A program made the position numbers and the translations under genes. DNA of 64,000 nt from Haloglomus salinum (lineage in GTDB: Archaea > Halobacteriota > Halobacteria > Halobacteriales > Haloarculaceae), in NCBI RefSeq assembly GCF_024298825.1, contig NZ_CP101153.1:3100001-3164000 (forward strand), read 5' to 3'. Positions within the stretch are counted from its first letter, which is position 1. Each line of letters opens with the position of its first letter. A model generated the notes under the pieces. The model worked only from the letters and a program-made list of their open reading frames with translations. It had not been told where the DNA came from and did not search any database. Below, one piece after another: positions 32,297 through 41,652 of this stretch.

Positions 32297-34201
32297 ATGC
32301 CTCAGAACGACCGAGCGGGGGGGTCGGTTTCCAGGCGTCGGCTGCTCGCTGCGGCGGCGGGGGCAGCGGCCACCACCGGGCTGGCGGGCTGTAGCCAGGG
32401 GAACGACGCCGACTCACCCACCAGTACACCGACCGCGACCGGAACGGGAACGGACACGTCGACGGCCACCGATACGCCGTCGCCGACGGCAACGCTGCCG
32501 TCGTGTGACGACCCGGAGCCGCTCACGCCGGCCGATGTCGAGAGCGGGGGGACCGTCTCGGAGGGGTGCTACCGTGCGGAGAAGACGCTGACCGTCGAGA
32601 GCGGAACGCTGACGCTGGAGGCGGGCGTCGTCATCCAGTTCACGAGCAACACGGGGCTGGTGGTCGAGAGCGACGGGGTCGTACGCGCGCAGGGGTCCGG
32701 CTCGAAGCCCGTCGTGCTGACGGCGACCGACGAGACCCGGGGCTTCTGGAAGGGGCTCTACCTCGACAACAGCACGTCGAGCGACAACGCCCTCGAGCAC
32801 ACGGTCGTCGAGTACGCCGGGGGCGAGTCGTGGAACGTGAACTGGGAGAGCGGGGCCATCACCACGCGGAAGGCGCGACTCGCGCTGGACGGGTGTGTCC
32901 TCCGCGAGAACGCAGCCGCGGGCCTGCGGGTCCGGAAGCTGGCGGACCAGCTCTCGCTGTCGAACACGCGGTTCGAGGCCAACGCCCTGCCGGCGTGGGT
33001 CCACTCCTCCGTCGCGGGCGCGTTCTCCCCGGACAACGCCTTCGTCGACAACGACACGAGCGCCATCAGGCTCGGGTCCGACGGGGCCGACCCGGTCCGC
33101 TCGGAGCAGACCTGGCAGCACCCGGGCGTCCCCTACCACGTGATAAAGCACGTCGAACTGGAGGCCCCGGTCACGGTGACCGAGGGTGCGACGTTCCGGT
33201 TCAGCCAGGGGAAGGGACTGAGCGTCATCCGGGAGGGCCGCCTCACGGTGACGGGCAGCGAGGACGCGCCGGTACGGTTCACCGGCCGGGAGGCGGTCAG
33301 GGGCGCGTGGAAGGGACTCCGGTACGAGACCTCGAAGTCGACCGACAACGTCCTCGACCGCGCCATCGTCGAGTACGCCGGCGACTCCGCCTGGAACCCG
33401 AACCACGAGCCAGCGGGCATCTTCGCCAGGGGGAACGCCATCGCCCTGACGGTACGGAACACGACCATCCGCGAGAACGCCACGATGGGGCTCGCCGCGA
33501 CCGGGCCGAAGGCGAACCTGACGGTCGAGCGGACCGCGTTCGAGGCGAACGACGCGCCGCTGCTGGTGCAGGCGAACCTCGTGGACGGTATCGCGCCGAG
33601 CAACGCGATCGGAGGGAACGACGAGCCGTTCGTCTTCGTCAGCGATCTCGGGTTCGGCGGCGCCGGGTCCACCGTCGTCGACCCGGCGACCTGGGCAGCG
33701 CTGGACGTTCCCTACCGCCCGAAAGTCAACGTATTCATCGAGGCGCCCGTGGAGATTGCCCCCGGGACCGCGTTCCAGTTCGAGCAGGACCGGGGTATCC
33801 GGGTACGCGGTGACGGTCGCCTGCGAGCGGCGGGAGCGCAGACCGACCCCATCACGTTCGCCGGCGTCGAGGGAATCAGTGGCTTCTGGAAGGGCCTCTC
33901 GTTCGTCAACTCGCTCAGTACCGACAACGTCCTGCAGAACGTCGTCATCGAGAACGGGGGCAGCTCCGAGTGGGTGGGCGGCGCCGCCCCCGACCGTGCG
34001 AATCTGATGGTCGAAGGGGGTGGCGACGCCGCCGCGGTCACGGTCAGCGATTCGACCATCGCGGGGAGCGGGAAGTACGGCATCGCCATCGGGGACGACG
34101 AGGCACGGGTGATGAGCTGTGACAACGTGGCCTTCGAGAACAACTCGGACGCCGACACGTACAACCTCGATACGAAAGCACCGATCTCGAACTGTCAGTA
34201 G
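32297..34201 (+). CDS. Tat lipoprotein with three beta-helix modules
   Basis: A 634-residue extracellular lipoprotein: SRRRLLAAAAG twin-arginine signal, lipobox LAGC at about residue 32, a Thr/Ser/Pro linker, then right-handed beta-helix sequence to the end. A roughly 190-residue module repeats three times, each centred on F/A-WKGL (residues 150, 337 and 530), followed by a TDN/SDN and a VEYAG- or IENGG-like segment. Paired cysteines at 70/91 and the end may form disulfides. A TATA element (tgtataatta, about 32257-32266) lies 30-40 bases upstream of the ATG. It may bind polysaccharide. Confidence 0.85.
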   Translation: MPQNDRAGGSVSRRRLLAAAAGAAATTGLAGCSQGNDADSPTSTPTATGTGTDTSTATDTPSPTATLPSCDDPEPLTPADVESGGTVSEGCYRAEKTLTVESGTLTLEAGVVIQFTSNTGLVVESDGVVRAQGSGSKPVVLTATDETRGFWKGLYLDNSTSSDNALEHTVVEYAGGESWNVNWESGAITTRKARLALDGCVLRENAAAGLRVRKLADQLSLSNTRFEANALPAWVHSSVAGAFSPDNAFVDNDTSAIRLGSDGADPVRSEQTWQHPGVPYHVIKHVELEAPVTVTEGATFRFSQGKGLSVIREGRLTVTGSEDAPVRFTGREAVRGAWKGLRYETSKSTDNVLDRAIVEYAGDSAWNPNHEPAGIFARGNAIALTVRNTTIRENATMGLAATGPKANLTVERTAFEANDAPLLVQANLVDGIAPSNAIGGNDEPFVFVSDLGFGGAGSTVVDPATWAALDVPYRPKVNVFIEAPVEIAPGTAFQFEQDRGIRVRGDGRLRAAGAQTDPITFAGVEGISGFWKGLSFVNSLSTDNVLQNVVIENGGSSEWVGGAAPDRANLMVEGGGDAAAVTVSDSTIAGSGKYGIAIGDDEARVMSCDNVAFENNSDADTYNLDTKAPISNCQ

Positions 34202-34321
34202 CGTTGGCTGGCTCGGTCGGCCTGCCGATGGATCGCCCGGCCCTGGCCGGACGGTGCCGCCCATCCCTGTCGGGGGTCGCGCACCCCCGGTTTGAATACA
34301 TCGTCAGCCGACATCCGGTCC

Positions 34322-35263
34322 ATGCCGGACGAGCCGCACCCACAGGCGAAGGCACTCCTCGAACAGCTCGACGCCCAGAACGCACCACCCACGTACGGCG
34401 TCACCCCGGAGGTCGCGCGCGAGCAGTTCCGCCGACTGACCGCGGAGATGGAGCCGACCGAGGTCGGCGACGTGGCCGACTTCGCCATCGAGGGACCCGA
34501 GGGTCCGATTCCCATCCGGGCGTACGTCCCCGAGGGCGAGGGCACGTTCCCCGTGCTCGTCTACTACCACGGTGGCGGCTGGGTCATCGGCGGGCTGGAC
34601 GAGTACGAGAACGTCACGTCCGCCATCTGCGACCGTGCGGGCGTCGTCGTCCTCTCGGTGGACTACCGCCTCGCGCCCGAGCACCCCTTCCCGGCACAGC
34701 TCGAGGACGCGTACGCGGCGCTCGTGTGGGCCAGCGAGTTCGCCGGGGACATCTCCGGTGACCCCGAGCGTGTGGCCGTCGGGGGGGACAGTGCCGGCGG
34801 CAACCTGGCGGCGGCCGTGTCGCTGCTGGCGCGGGACCGCGGCGGGCCCGACATCGACCACCAGTCGCTCATCTACCCGGCGGTGGCGTCGCCCATCATC
34901 CACGATTTCGACTCCTACGAGGAGAACGCCGAGGGGTACTTCCTTGAGCGCCGGAGCATCGAGTGGTTCTACGAGCGCTGGCTCCCGAGCGAACTCCACG
35001 CGCGCAACGAGTACGCCGCGCCGTTGCTGGCACGGGACCTGTCGGACCTCCCCTCCGCGACTGTCGTGACGGCGGGGTTCGACCCGCTTCGCGACGAGGG
35101 CAGCTCGTACGCAGACCGCCTCTCGGAGGCCGGCGTCCCCGTCCACCACGAGCACTACGACGACATGATACACGGATTCGCGAGCATGACGGAGTTACTC
35201 GATACGGCCCACGCCGCCGTGGACGTGGTAGCCGACGAGGTGGCGCAGGCGCTCGACGCCTAG
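34322..35263 (+). CDS. Alpha/beta hydrolase, hormone-sensitive lipase family
   Basis: A 313-residue esterase started at MPDEPHPQAKALL. The family signature HGGGW at 83-87 forms the oxyanion hole, the nucleophile elbow GDSAGG holds S157, TAGFDPLRDEG has the acid and DMIHGF the histidine. The upstream in-frame ATG would add ten unconserved residues. The substrate is probably a short-chain ester. It stands alone in this direction. Confidence 0.92.
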   Translation: MPDEPHPQAKALLEQLDAQNAPPTYGVTPEVAREQFRRLTAEMEPTEVGDVADFAIEGPEGPIPIRAYVPEGEGTFPVLVYYHGGGWVIGGLDEYENVTSAICDRAGVVVLSVDYRLAPEHPFPAQLEDAYAALVWASEFAGDISGDPERVAVGGDSAGGNLAAAVSLLARDRGGPDIDHQSLIYPAVASPIIHDFDSYEENAEGYFLERRSIEWFYERWLPSELHARNEYAAPLLARDLSDLPSATVVTAGFDPLRDEGSSYADRLSEAGVPVHHEHYDDMIHGFASMTELLDTAHAAVDVVADEVAQALDA

Positions 35264-35370
35264 CGCAGGTACCTGTCGGTGTCGGGCCGGCGTCACGGGT
35301 CGCCGCGTCGAGAGACCGATGGCTCCCAGCGCGCGGGTCGGCGAAAGAAATCAGGATGTCGGGCGGGCGG

Positions 35371-35598
35371 TTACGCGGTGAGGCGGCGGCCGAACTGTCT
35401 GACCTGCCGGCCGAGCCGCCGGACCTCGCCGTCGACGCGCTCCGTGAGGGTGCGCACGTCGTGCCGGGGCTTCGCCCGACCCACGAGTCGCTGCATCCAG
35501 CTGGCGTGTCGGAGCGGCGATTCCGTCTCTGCCGCGGCGCGTTCGGCGACCTTCGGCGGCAGATCCCGGTTCTCGACCGCGGTTCGGTTGGGTTTCAT
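35371..35598 (-). CDS. Small basic hypothetical protein
   Basis: A 75-residue protein with an Arg-rich C-terminal helix (ERVDGEVRRLGRQVRQFGRR) that is unusually basic for a haloarchaeal protein. The N-terminal MKPNRTAVENRDLPPKVAERAA looks natural. It lies alone between convergent and divergent genes. Competing frames at the same place have worse composition. It might bind nucleic acid, but there is no direct evidence. Confidence 0.5.
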   Translation of the reverse strand: MKPNRTAVENRDLPPKVAERAAAETESPLRHASWMQRLVGRAKPRHDVRTLTERVDGEVRRLGRQVRQFGRRLTA

Positions 35599-35786
35599 CG
35601 TATGACACCAGCCACCCCTAACCGATGGACGAGTACGGACCTGATGCCCGAATTGCTTGGGTGACTTATGTACGATTCCGCCGATACTTGAACAACCCGC
35701 GTTTGGCCGTGTTCGAACGGGACGGCCTTTCTACGGCCGGTTGTGTCGGGGCGCACGAGGCCACGGTCATCACGGGGCCGCGCGAG

Positions 35787-36371
35787 TCACCCGCGGCTCG
35801 ACTCCGAATTCGTTCCCGACTCCGAGTCCGAGCCCCGCGGGGACCGCCCCAGGATTCTGTCCGCGAGGCTCCCGAGCGATTTCAGCGCGACGTTCACGTA
35901 GAGGCCCACGAGGAAGGCGACGCCGGCGACGAACTGCGCGCTGCCGGTTCCGCTCCCCCCATTCGTCCCGCCCGACCCCGGGGCGCCGCCGAGCAGGAGG
36001 AACACACCGGCGGCGAGGATGAGGGCCGCCGGCACCCGCATCAGCATCGATGCCAGTGCTTCGGCGTCGCTCCACTCGTCGTAGCGGTCGAACTCCACCA
36101 TCAGCTTCGTGAAGACGTAGCCCAGTGACCCGAGGCCGGCGTAGAGATAGACGTACCCCGGGACGGTCACCGTCTTCGGCGAGCCGTTCTGCCCGACCTC
36201 GACGATGGACTCGATGAACCCCAGCGAGAGCATGATTCCGAGGACCGTCAGGAGCACGAACAGGGTGATGACCGCCGCGTTGATGGCCGACCACGTGCCT
36301 TCAGGTTCCGTCTCTGCTGTGATTCCCCGCCCCTCTCCCCCGGTGGCCTCCTCGACCGTATCGCTCGCCAT
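35787..36371 (-). CDS. Polytopic membrane protein, unknown function
   Basis: A 194-residue membrane protein with four hydrophobic helices: around INAAVITLFVLLTVLGIM, YVYLYAGLGSLGYVF, AALILAAGVFLLLGG and FVAGVAFLVGLYVNVALK. A Gly/Ser/Thr loop separates the last two and the C-terminus is polar. No family is recognised. It is in the same direction as the upstream MFS gene with a 36-base gap, so they may share a transcript. Confidence 0.7.
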   Translation of the reverse strand: MASDTVEEATGGEGRGITAETEPEGTWSAINAAVITLFVLLTVLGIMLSLGFIESIVEVGQNGSPKTVTVPGYVYLYAGLGSLGYVFTKLMVEFDRYDEWSDAEALASMLMRVPAALILAAGVFLLLGGAPGSGGTNGGSGTGSAQFVAGVAFLVGLYVNVALKSLGSLADRILGRSPRGSDSESGTNSESSRG

Positions 36372-36407
36372 GTTCCATGTTGTCGTGCCACGCAGTAAAA
36401 AACCACC

Positions 36408-37607
36408 TCACACCCCCGCAGCCTCCCGTGACGGGAGGAACGCGTACAGAGCGGCGGCGATGGCGGTGACGAGTGCGAGCAGGAGGAACGCCTCGTCGAA
36501 CAGTTGCCTGTCGGCCATCGCGCCGACGACGGTCGAACCCGTCGCACCCAGCAGGAAGAAGGCCGTCCGGAGCGTGCCCCACGCGGTCCCGGTCACGGCG
36601 TCCGGCAGGACCGCGATGATGTACGCGTTGGAGACGGGCGCGATGGCGAGCCGGGTCCCGAGGACGACCGAGAGCGCGGCCAGCGGGACCAATCCGTCGA
36701 CGAACGGGACCGCACCCACCGCGACGGCACCCACCGCAGCAGTCACCGTGAGGACGGCGCGCTCGCCGAAGCGGTCGGCCGCCGCACCGCCCGCGAGTTG
36801 GGCGACCGCCCCACCGACGAACAGCAGGGCGAACAGCCCCGCGGCGACCCGCTGGTCCAGCTCCCGAGCCAGGTAGGTGACGTAGAACGCCGAGAGCCCC
36901 TGGAAGGCGAACAGCATCAGCGTCACGGCGGCGACGGCGACCGCGACACCGCGGCGACGGACCGCCCGGAGGACGTCACTGACCAGTTCGTCCGCGGGCG
37001 GCGCGCTGGCCACGCTCCCCCGGTCGCGCTCCGGGACCGTCCGCCACGCGAACGCGGCCGCCACCAGCAGGGGCGGCGCCAGCCCCGCGACGACGTACCG
37101 CCAGCTCACGCTCCCGACGAGCGCGCCCGCCAGGAACGGCAGCACCGCCGACCCGACGGAGCCAGCGGCGAGCGTGATGCCGATGGCCGTGCCGTCGTCG
37201 TCCGGGAACGTCCGCGCGAGCGCGGTGCCGCGTGCGGGGCCGTACAGTCCGGTCGCGAAGCCGAAGGCCGCACAGCCGCCGAGGAAGGCGAGGTACGCGG
37301 GCGCGACGCCCAGCACGCCGACGCTGCCCGCCGACAGCAGGAGGCTGCCTGCCAGTAGCCGGCGCTCGCCCACCCGGTCGACGAGCGCCCCTGCGGGCGA
37401 CTGCATCAGCGCGTACGTCGCCCAGATGACGGTGACGGCGATGCCACCGCCCGTGTTGCCCACGTCGAAGGCCGCCGTCACCTGCGGGAGGACGGCGGGC
37501 ACGAGGAAGCGTCCGCCGAGAACGAACACCCATCCGGCGGCGATGGCGACCAGAACCCACCCCCGGCCGCCACCACGCAGTCGGCCAGTCGCTCTCCGGA
37601 GTCCCAT
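36408..37607 (-). CDS. MFS transporter
   Basis: A 399-residue transporter with twelve hydrophobic segments and the usual central charged loop (about residues 195-215). MFS motif-A-like sequence LVDRVGERRLLAG lies between helices 2 and 3, and a second copy DRFGERAVLTV in the C-terminal half. Its size and motifs suggest the efflux or sugar branch. Substrate is unknown. Confidence 0.88.
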   Translation of the reverse strand: MGLRRATGRLRGGGRGWVLVAIAAGWVFVLGGRFLVPAVLPQVTAAFDVGNTGGGIAVTVIWATYALMQSPAGALVDRVGERRLLAGSLLLSAGSVGVLGVAPAYLAFLGGCAAFGFATGLYGPARGTALARTFPDDDGTAIGITLAAGSVGSAVLPFLAGALVGSVSWRYVVAGLAPPLLVAAAFAWRTVPERDRGSVASAPPADELVSDVLRAVRRRGVAVAVAAVTLMLFAFQGLSAFYVTYLARELDQRVAAGLFALLFVGGAVAQLAGGAAADRFGERAVLTVTAAVGAVAVGAVPFVDGLVPLAALSVVLGTRLAIAPVSNAYIIAVLPDAVTGTAWGTLRTAFFLLGATGSTVVGAMADRQLFDEAFLLLALVTAIAAALYAFLPSREAAGV

Positions 37608-37729
37608 CTACGTCGGTCGAGACGGGGACGCCACTACCCGGTTGCGGTTCCATGTGAGCCGTGCTCACCCCTGGCCAGGCGATTGGAGACGGCCAGCGGA
37701 GCTAAATCCGCCCCCGGCCTCGGTCCGGT

Positions 37730-38113
37730 ATGGCCCCCAACATCCTCCTCCGGGCGGCGTGGTTCCTGCTGGTCGGCTGGTGGCTCACGCCCGTCGTCCT
37801 GTTCGTGGCGTGGCTCCTCCACGTCCCCATCGTCACGATTCCGCTGGGCATCAAACTCGTCAACCAGACCCCGCGGATACTGACGCTCAAACCGCCCAGC
37901 GAGGTGAGCGGCCTCCGGGACCCGGACGCCGCGGACCCGTCCAGTCAGTACCCGCTCCTCGTCCGGGCGGTGTGGTTCATCTTCGTCGGCTCGTGGCTCT
38001 CGCTGACCTGGGTCACCGTGGCATCACTGCTCGCCATCACCATCCTCGGCCTGCCGGTGGCCATCTGGATGCTGAACCGACTCCCGTTCGTCCTGTCGCT
38101 GTACCGGTACTGA
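37730..38113 (+). CDS. YccF-domain membrane protein
   Basis: A 127-residue protein with two copies of a YccF-like unit: LLRAAWFLLVGWWLTPVVL...TIPLGIKL and LLVRAVWFIFVGSWLSLTW...ILGLPVAIW. Each has a Trp-rich helix and a Gly-Ile/Leu-Pro turn. YccF proteins are of unknown function. An unusual element at 37702-37711 (gctaaatccg) may serve as TATA box. It is divergent from the MFS gene and convergent with the M48 protease. Confidence 0.78.
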   Translation: MAPNILLRAAWFLLVGWWLTPVVLFVAWLLHVPIVTIPLGIKLVNQTPRILTLKPPSEVSGLRDPDAADPSSQYPLLVRAVWFIFVGSWLSLTWVTVASLLAITILGLPVAIWMLNRLPFVLSLYRY

Positions 38114-38117
38114 ATGT

Positions 38118-38999
38118 CTACGCGGTCTCCTGTCTGCCCGCGACCCACTCGAGCCGGTTGACGCGGGCCTCGGTCGTCGGGTGGGTCCGGACCGTCCAGA
38201 CGAACGTGCTGAGTGTCCTGAGGTTCGGCGAGACGTTCAGCGCCGCGACAGCGGTCGGCCACGCCGTCCGGAGGTCCTCGTCGGGGAGTTCCTGCCCGTC
38301 GATTTTCCGGAGGGCACTCGCCAGCGCCATCGGGGAGCCTGACAGTTCGGCCGCGGCCGCGTCCGCGGCCCACTCGCGTCCTCGGGAGAAGAGGCCGACA
38401 GCGCGCTGCCCGTACCACACGAGGAAGCGGTTGAACACACCCGGCCCGTTCTCGAGGTCCGAGTTCTCGTCCACGTGGACGACCGGCGCCAGCGCGTACG
38501 CCATCAGCCGCGAGTCACCGTTGGCCAGGTGCGCGACCTCGTGGGCGAGGATGGCCTCGAGCTCCCGCTCGGTCAGCAGGTCGACCAGTCCGGTCGATAT
38601 CACGACGCTGGCCGAGGCGCCGCTCCCGACGGTGAACGCCTCCGGTGTCGGGTCCTCGACCAGCCGGAGGGTCGGCCGTTCGATGTCCGCCTGCATGCAG
38701 AGCCGTTCTAGGTGGCGGGCGGCGGGAGAGTCGGCGGCGTTCCGGGTCCGGCCCCGGACGCTTCGTTCGGCCTGTGCCTGGAGCTTCGCCGCCTGTTTCG
38801 ACATGGACGGAACGACGACCAGGACCACCAGCGCCGTCGAGATGGCGAGCACCTGCGGCATCGTGGACGACCCGAGGAACCGCTCCAGGCTCCCCCAGAC
38901 GAACCAGACCACCAGCAGCAGGATTCCACCGACCAGCAGTACCATCGAAACGAGGAACCGGAGCGCGACCGAGACCCGCAGGAACACCGTGCTGGCCAT
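38118..38999 (-). CDS. M48 family metalloprotease (HtpX-like)
   Basis: A 293-residue membrane zinc protease. Two N-terminal transmembrane helices are followed by the catalytic HEVAHLANGDSR and the third-ligand glutamate region REWAADAAAAELSG. This layout matches HtpX/Ste24-type M48 proteins that degrade misfolded membrane proteins. The active site faces the cytoplasm in HtpX. It is convergent with the YccF gene. Confidence 0.9.
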   Translation of the reverse strand: MASTVFLRVSVALRFLVSMVLLVGGILLLVVWFVWGSLERFLGSSTMPQVLAISTALVVLVVVPSMSKQAAKLQAQAERSVRGRTRNAADSPAARHLERLCMQADIERPTLRLVEDPTPEAFTVGSGASASVVISTGLVDLLTERELEAILAHEVAHLANGDSRLMAYALAPVVHVDENSDLENGPGVFNRFLVWYGQRAVGLFSRGREWAADAAAAELSGSPMALASALRKIDGQELPDEDLRTAWPTAVAALNVSPNLRTLSTFVWTVRTHPTTEARVNRLEWVAGRQETA

Positions 39000-39039
39000 G
39001 GCGATAGCACCGGGGACCCCGTGAAAAATCCTCGGCGTC

Positions 39040-39831
39040 CTACTCGAACTCGGGGTCGCGGTCTTCGAGGAAGGCCTCCATCCCCTCGCGCTGGTCGGGG
39101 GTCCCGAACAGGCCGCTCCAGACGCGTTTCTCGTACTCCAGGCCCGCCGACTGCGGGCTCTCGTGGACCTGATTCAGCGCCTCCTTCGCGCCCTGCAGGG
39201 CGAAGCGCGGCTTCTCGGCGATGCGCTCGGCGAGCCCCTGCGCGTGGTCGTCGATGTCGTCCTGCGGGACGACCTCGCCGACGAGGCCCGCCTCACGGCA
39301 GGCCTCGGCGTCCAGGCGCTCGCCGAGGAACACCATCCGGCGCGCGGTCTCGTCGTCGACGAGGCGGGCGAGCCGCTGGGTGCCGCCCCAGCCAGGGACG
39401 ATACCGAGGTCGATCTCGGTCTGCCCGACGAGCGCGTTCTCGCTGGCGACCCGGATGTCGGCGGCCAGCGCGAGTTCACAGCCGCCGCCGAACGCGTAGC
39501 CGTTGACCGCCGCCACCACCGGGACCGGGAACGACTCGACGGCGTCCATTACGGCGTGGCCGAGCTGACAGTAGTCGTACGCGTCGGCCACGCCGAGCTG
39601 GGACATGTGGGCGATGTCGGCACCAGCGACGAACGCCTGCTCGCCGGCGCCCGTCACGACCAGCGCGCGGGCGTCGTCGCGTGCGGCGTCGAGCGCCTCG
39701 GGAATTGCGGTGAGGGTCGCCTCGTCGAGCGCGTTCAGCTTGTCCGGGCGATTGACGGTCAGCGTCGCGACGGTGCCGGCGTCGTTCCAGTCGAGCGAGA
39801 CGGTCTCCGCGTCGAAGTCGGGTGCGGGCAT
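39040..39831 (-). CDS. Enoyl-CoA hydratase/isomerase family protein
   Basis: A 263-residue crotonase. The oxyanion segments FVAGADIAHM and YAFGGGCELALAAD are present, and both catalytic glutamates of classical hydratases are there: E119 (GGGCEL) and E139 (GQTEIDLGIVPGWGGTQ), spaced exactly 20 residues apart as in rat enzyme. It should hydrate trans-2-enoyl-CoA, fitting the acyl-CoA dehydrogenase elsewhere in the window. It is a single gene. Confidence 0.92.
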   Translation of the reverse strand: MPAPDFDAETVSLDWNDAGTVATLTVNRPDKLNALDEATLTAIPEALDAARDDARALVVTGAGEQAFVAGADIAHMSQLGVADAYDYCQLGHAVMDAVESFPVPVVAAVNGYAFGGGCELALAADIRVASENALVGQTEIDLGIVPGWGGTQRLARLVDDETARRMVFLGERLDAEACREAGLVGEVVPQDDIDDHAQGLAERIAEKPRFALQGAKEALNQVHESPQSAGLEYEKRVWSGLFGTPDQREGMEAFLEDRDPEFE

Positions 39832-40067
39832 GGTTCGGCCGTCGGGTGGGCCCGTGATAACTCTCTGCCCCGAACGCCCGTTCAGTCTGATGTCCGACTT
39901 CGAGACTCTGTTGACAACATGAATCTATTTTTGGTTGATTACCTAAGGAATAACATATTAAAAGCCCAATTTCGATAGAAATGCTGATTTTGAATAGCTT
40001 GCGCACTGGTTCCAGATATTCTGGCTCAGCCCCCGGAAGCTATCTCCCGTCCCCTGTATCGGCCTCC

Positions 40068-40484
40068 ATGGATGCCGACGACGCCTGGGTCCCCTACTAC
40101 GACCTGCTGGGTATCGATATCACGACCGTCGACGACGGGTACGCCGCCGCACGGATGGACCTGACCGACGAGCACAGCGCGGCTCCAGGGACACGTGTCG
40201 CGCACGGCGGCGCGGTCGCGTCGCTCGCCGACTCGACGGGGTACTGGGCTATCAGCAGCGCGAACGACCTCGCGCTCACCCCGACGGTCGACCTGCGACT
40301 GGACTATCTCGCGCCGGGTACCGACGACCTCCGGGCCGAGGCCGAAGTGATCCGCAACGGGACGAGCGTCGGCTCCGTCGACGTACTTGTCGAGCGGGAG
40401 GGTGACGGCGAGACAGTCGCCCTGGGTCGTGGAACGTTCAAGACCGGCGGCAGCGACACGCGGGGGGCATGGGGCGGGGAGTAG
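40068..40484 (+). CDS. Hotdog-fold thioesterase (PaaI-like)
   Basis: A 138-residue hotdog protein, started at MDADDAWVPYYDLLGID. The motif VAHGGAVASLADSTGYWA matches PaaI-type thioesterases, where the glycine-rich loop and aspartate act on an acyl-CoA. The DNA upstream (39900-40040) is A+T-rich and includes several TATA-like stretches. It may act on aromatic or short-chain acyl-CoA. Confidence 0.88.
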   Translation: MDADDAWVPYYDLLGIDITTVDDGYAAARMDLTDEHSAAPGTRVAHGGAVASLADSTGYWAISSANDLALTPTVDLRLDYLAPGTDDLRAEAEVIRNGTSVGSVDVLVEREGDGETVALGRGTFKTGGSDTRGAWGGE

Positions 40485-40490
40485 ACCGAC

Positions 40491-40736
40491 TCAGCCGGAG
40501 TATCGCTGGATATCCCGGTTCCCGGAGGTGTCGCCGAAGAGCACCGACCGGACGGTGAGACCGAACAGCACGACCGCCGCGACGGTCATGCCGAGCGCGA
40601 CCATCGAAAGGGTCTCGCCGGTGCGTGGTGTGAACCGGGCGAAACCGGAGGCGGCGAACCAGAAGCCTGCTGCCATCAACAACAGTGCGAACGTGACTGC
40701 AGAACCGAGAACACCTGACGGCTGACTGGGATTCAT
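40491..40736 (-). CDS. Small two-helix membrane protein
   Basis: An 81-residue protein with two hydrophobic helices (AVTFALLLMAAGFWFAASG and LSMVALGMTVAAVVLFGLTV) linked by RFTPRTGE. It is convergent with the thioesterase gene, with six bases between stop codons. Unknown function. Confidence 0.62.
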   Translation of the reverse strand: MNPSQPSGVLGSAVTFALLLMAAGFWFAASGFARFTPRTGETLSMVALGMTVAAVVLFGLTVRSVLFGDTSGNRDIQRYSG

Positions 40737-41060
40737 CGGATGGACGGACGGGTTGCGAGGACCTAACCGGAAGCACTACTTATCTAGAATAGACTTCGGC
40801 GCAGTTCGAAATGGAGCGCGCTGGCGCCTCGAATCCGGTGTTCCGTCGGGTCCGCACAGCCGCCACCCGGAGTGGGGCTGGTCGGATTGCGGGGTATCCC
40901 CGGGGATATACAAACTGGGCACGGGGTCGCTCCGCGCCAGCCGTTCGGGGACCGGAGGGCGGAGATGGGTGCGCCAGGACGTGTCACGCCACGGAGCGAC
41001 AGCGCTGCCGTCTCGATTGCGAACCGTACCCACTAAGCGACCGCCGTGCCAGCGACCGCC
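40737..41060. other. Intergenic stretch with no recognisable gene
   Basis: About 320 bases. A TATA-like cttatcta is near 40779-40786. Open frames exist on both strands but their Arg/Pro/Ser content matches antisense noise. The palindromic ggtatccccggggatatac (about 40898-40916) is the only regular structure. Confidence 0.5.
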
Positions 41061-41612
41061 ATGGCACGCGTCCCCTATCTCGACGGCGACGACATCCCCG
41101 ACGAGTACGGTGCGGCCTTCGAGCGGAGTCGGAGCGGTGCGACCCACCTGTTCGGTGCGCTGGCGAACAACCCGCCCGTGCTGGACGCGTTCGTGACGTT
41201 CGCACGGACGCTCTGGGACGAGTGCGGCCTCGACGTGGCCGACCGCGAACTCGTGGTCCTCACCGTCGCCCGACAGACCCACGCCGACTACGAGTGGCAC
41301 CAGCACGTTCCGCTGGCACTGGACGCCGACCTCCCGGAGGCGGCGATTCGGGCGGTCCGCGAGGGCCGCTACGGCGACCTGGACCCGCGTCGGGAGGCAC
41401 TCGTGAGTTACGCCGCCGCCGTGGCCACCGCCACGGTCGACGACGCCCTCTATCGCGCGCTGGCCGAGCGCGTCGACGACCGCACTGTCGTCGGCGTGAC
41501 GATGGTCGCCGGCGTCTACACGGGGCTGGCACGGGTCCTCGACGCACTCGCGGTCGGGCCCGAGGAGTCGTTCGTCGGGTGGGGCCTGGACGGCCTCGGG
41601 GGCGAGTCCTGA
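41061..41612 (+). CDS. Carboxymuconolactone decarboxylase family protein
   Basis: A 183-residue all-helical protein of the AhpD/CMD superfamily, started at MARVPYLDGDDIPDEY. DVADRELVVLTVARQTHADYEWHQHVPLALD matches the core, though the AhpD CxxC pair is missing and replaced by the EWHQH segment seen in the CMD branch. The role could be decarboxylation or peroxide-related. It ends 40 bases before the flavoprotein gene, in the same direction, and may be co-transcribed. Confidence 0.82.
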   Translation: MARVPYLDGDDIPDEYGAAFERSRSGATHLFGALANNPPVLDAFVTFARTLWDECGLDVADRELVVLTVARQTHADYEWHQHVPLALDADLPEAAIRAVREGRYGDLDPRREALVSYAAAVATATVDDALYRALAERVDDRTVVGVTMVAGVYTGLARVLDALAVGPEESFVGWGLDGLGGES

Positions 41613-41652
41613 CTACGGCAATCGTTTTCACCCGACGCTCCGACCCGGACCC

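Noticed and set aside
39905-40020. A+T-rich stretch as a second foreign island
   Set aside because: It is only about 110 bases and sits where the promoter of the thioesterase gene is expected.
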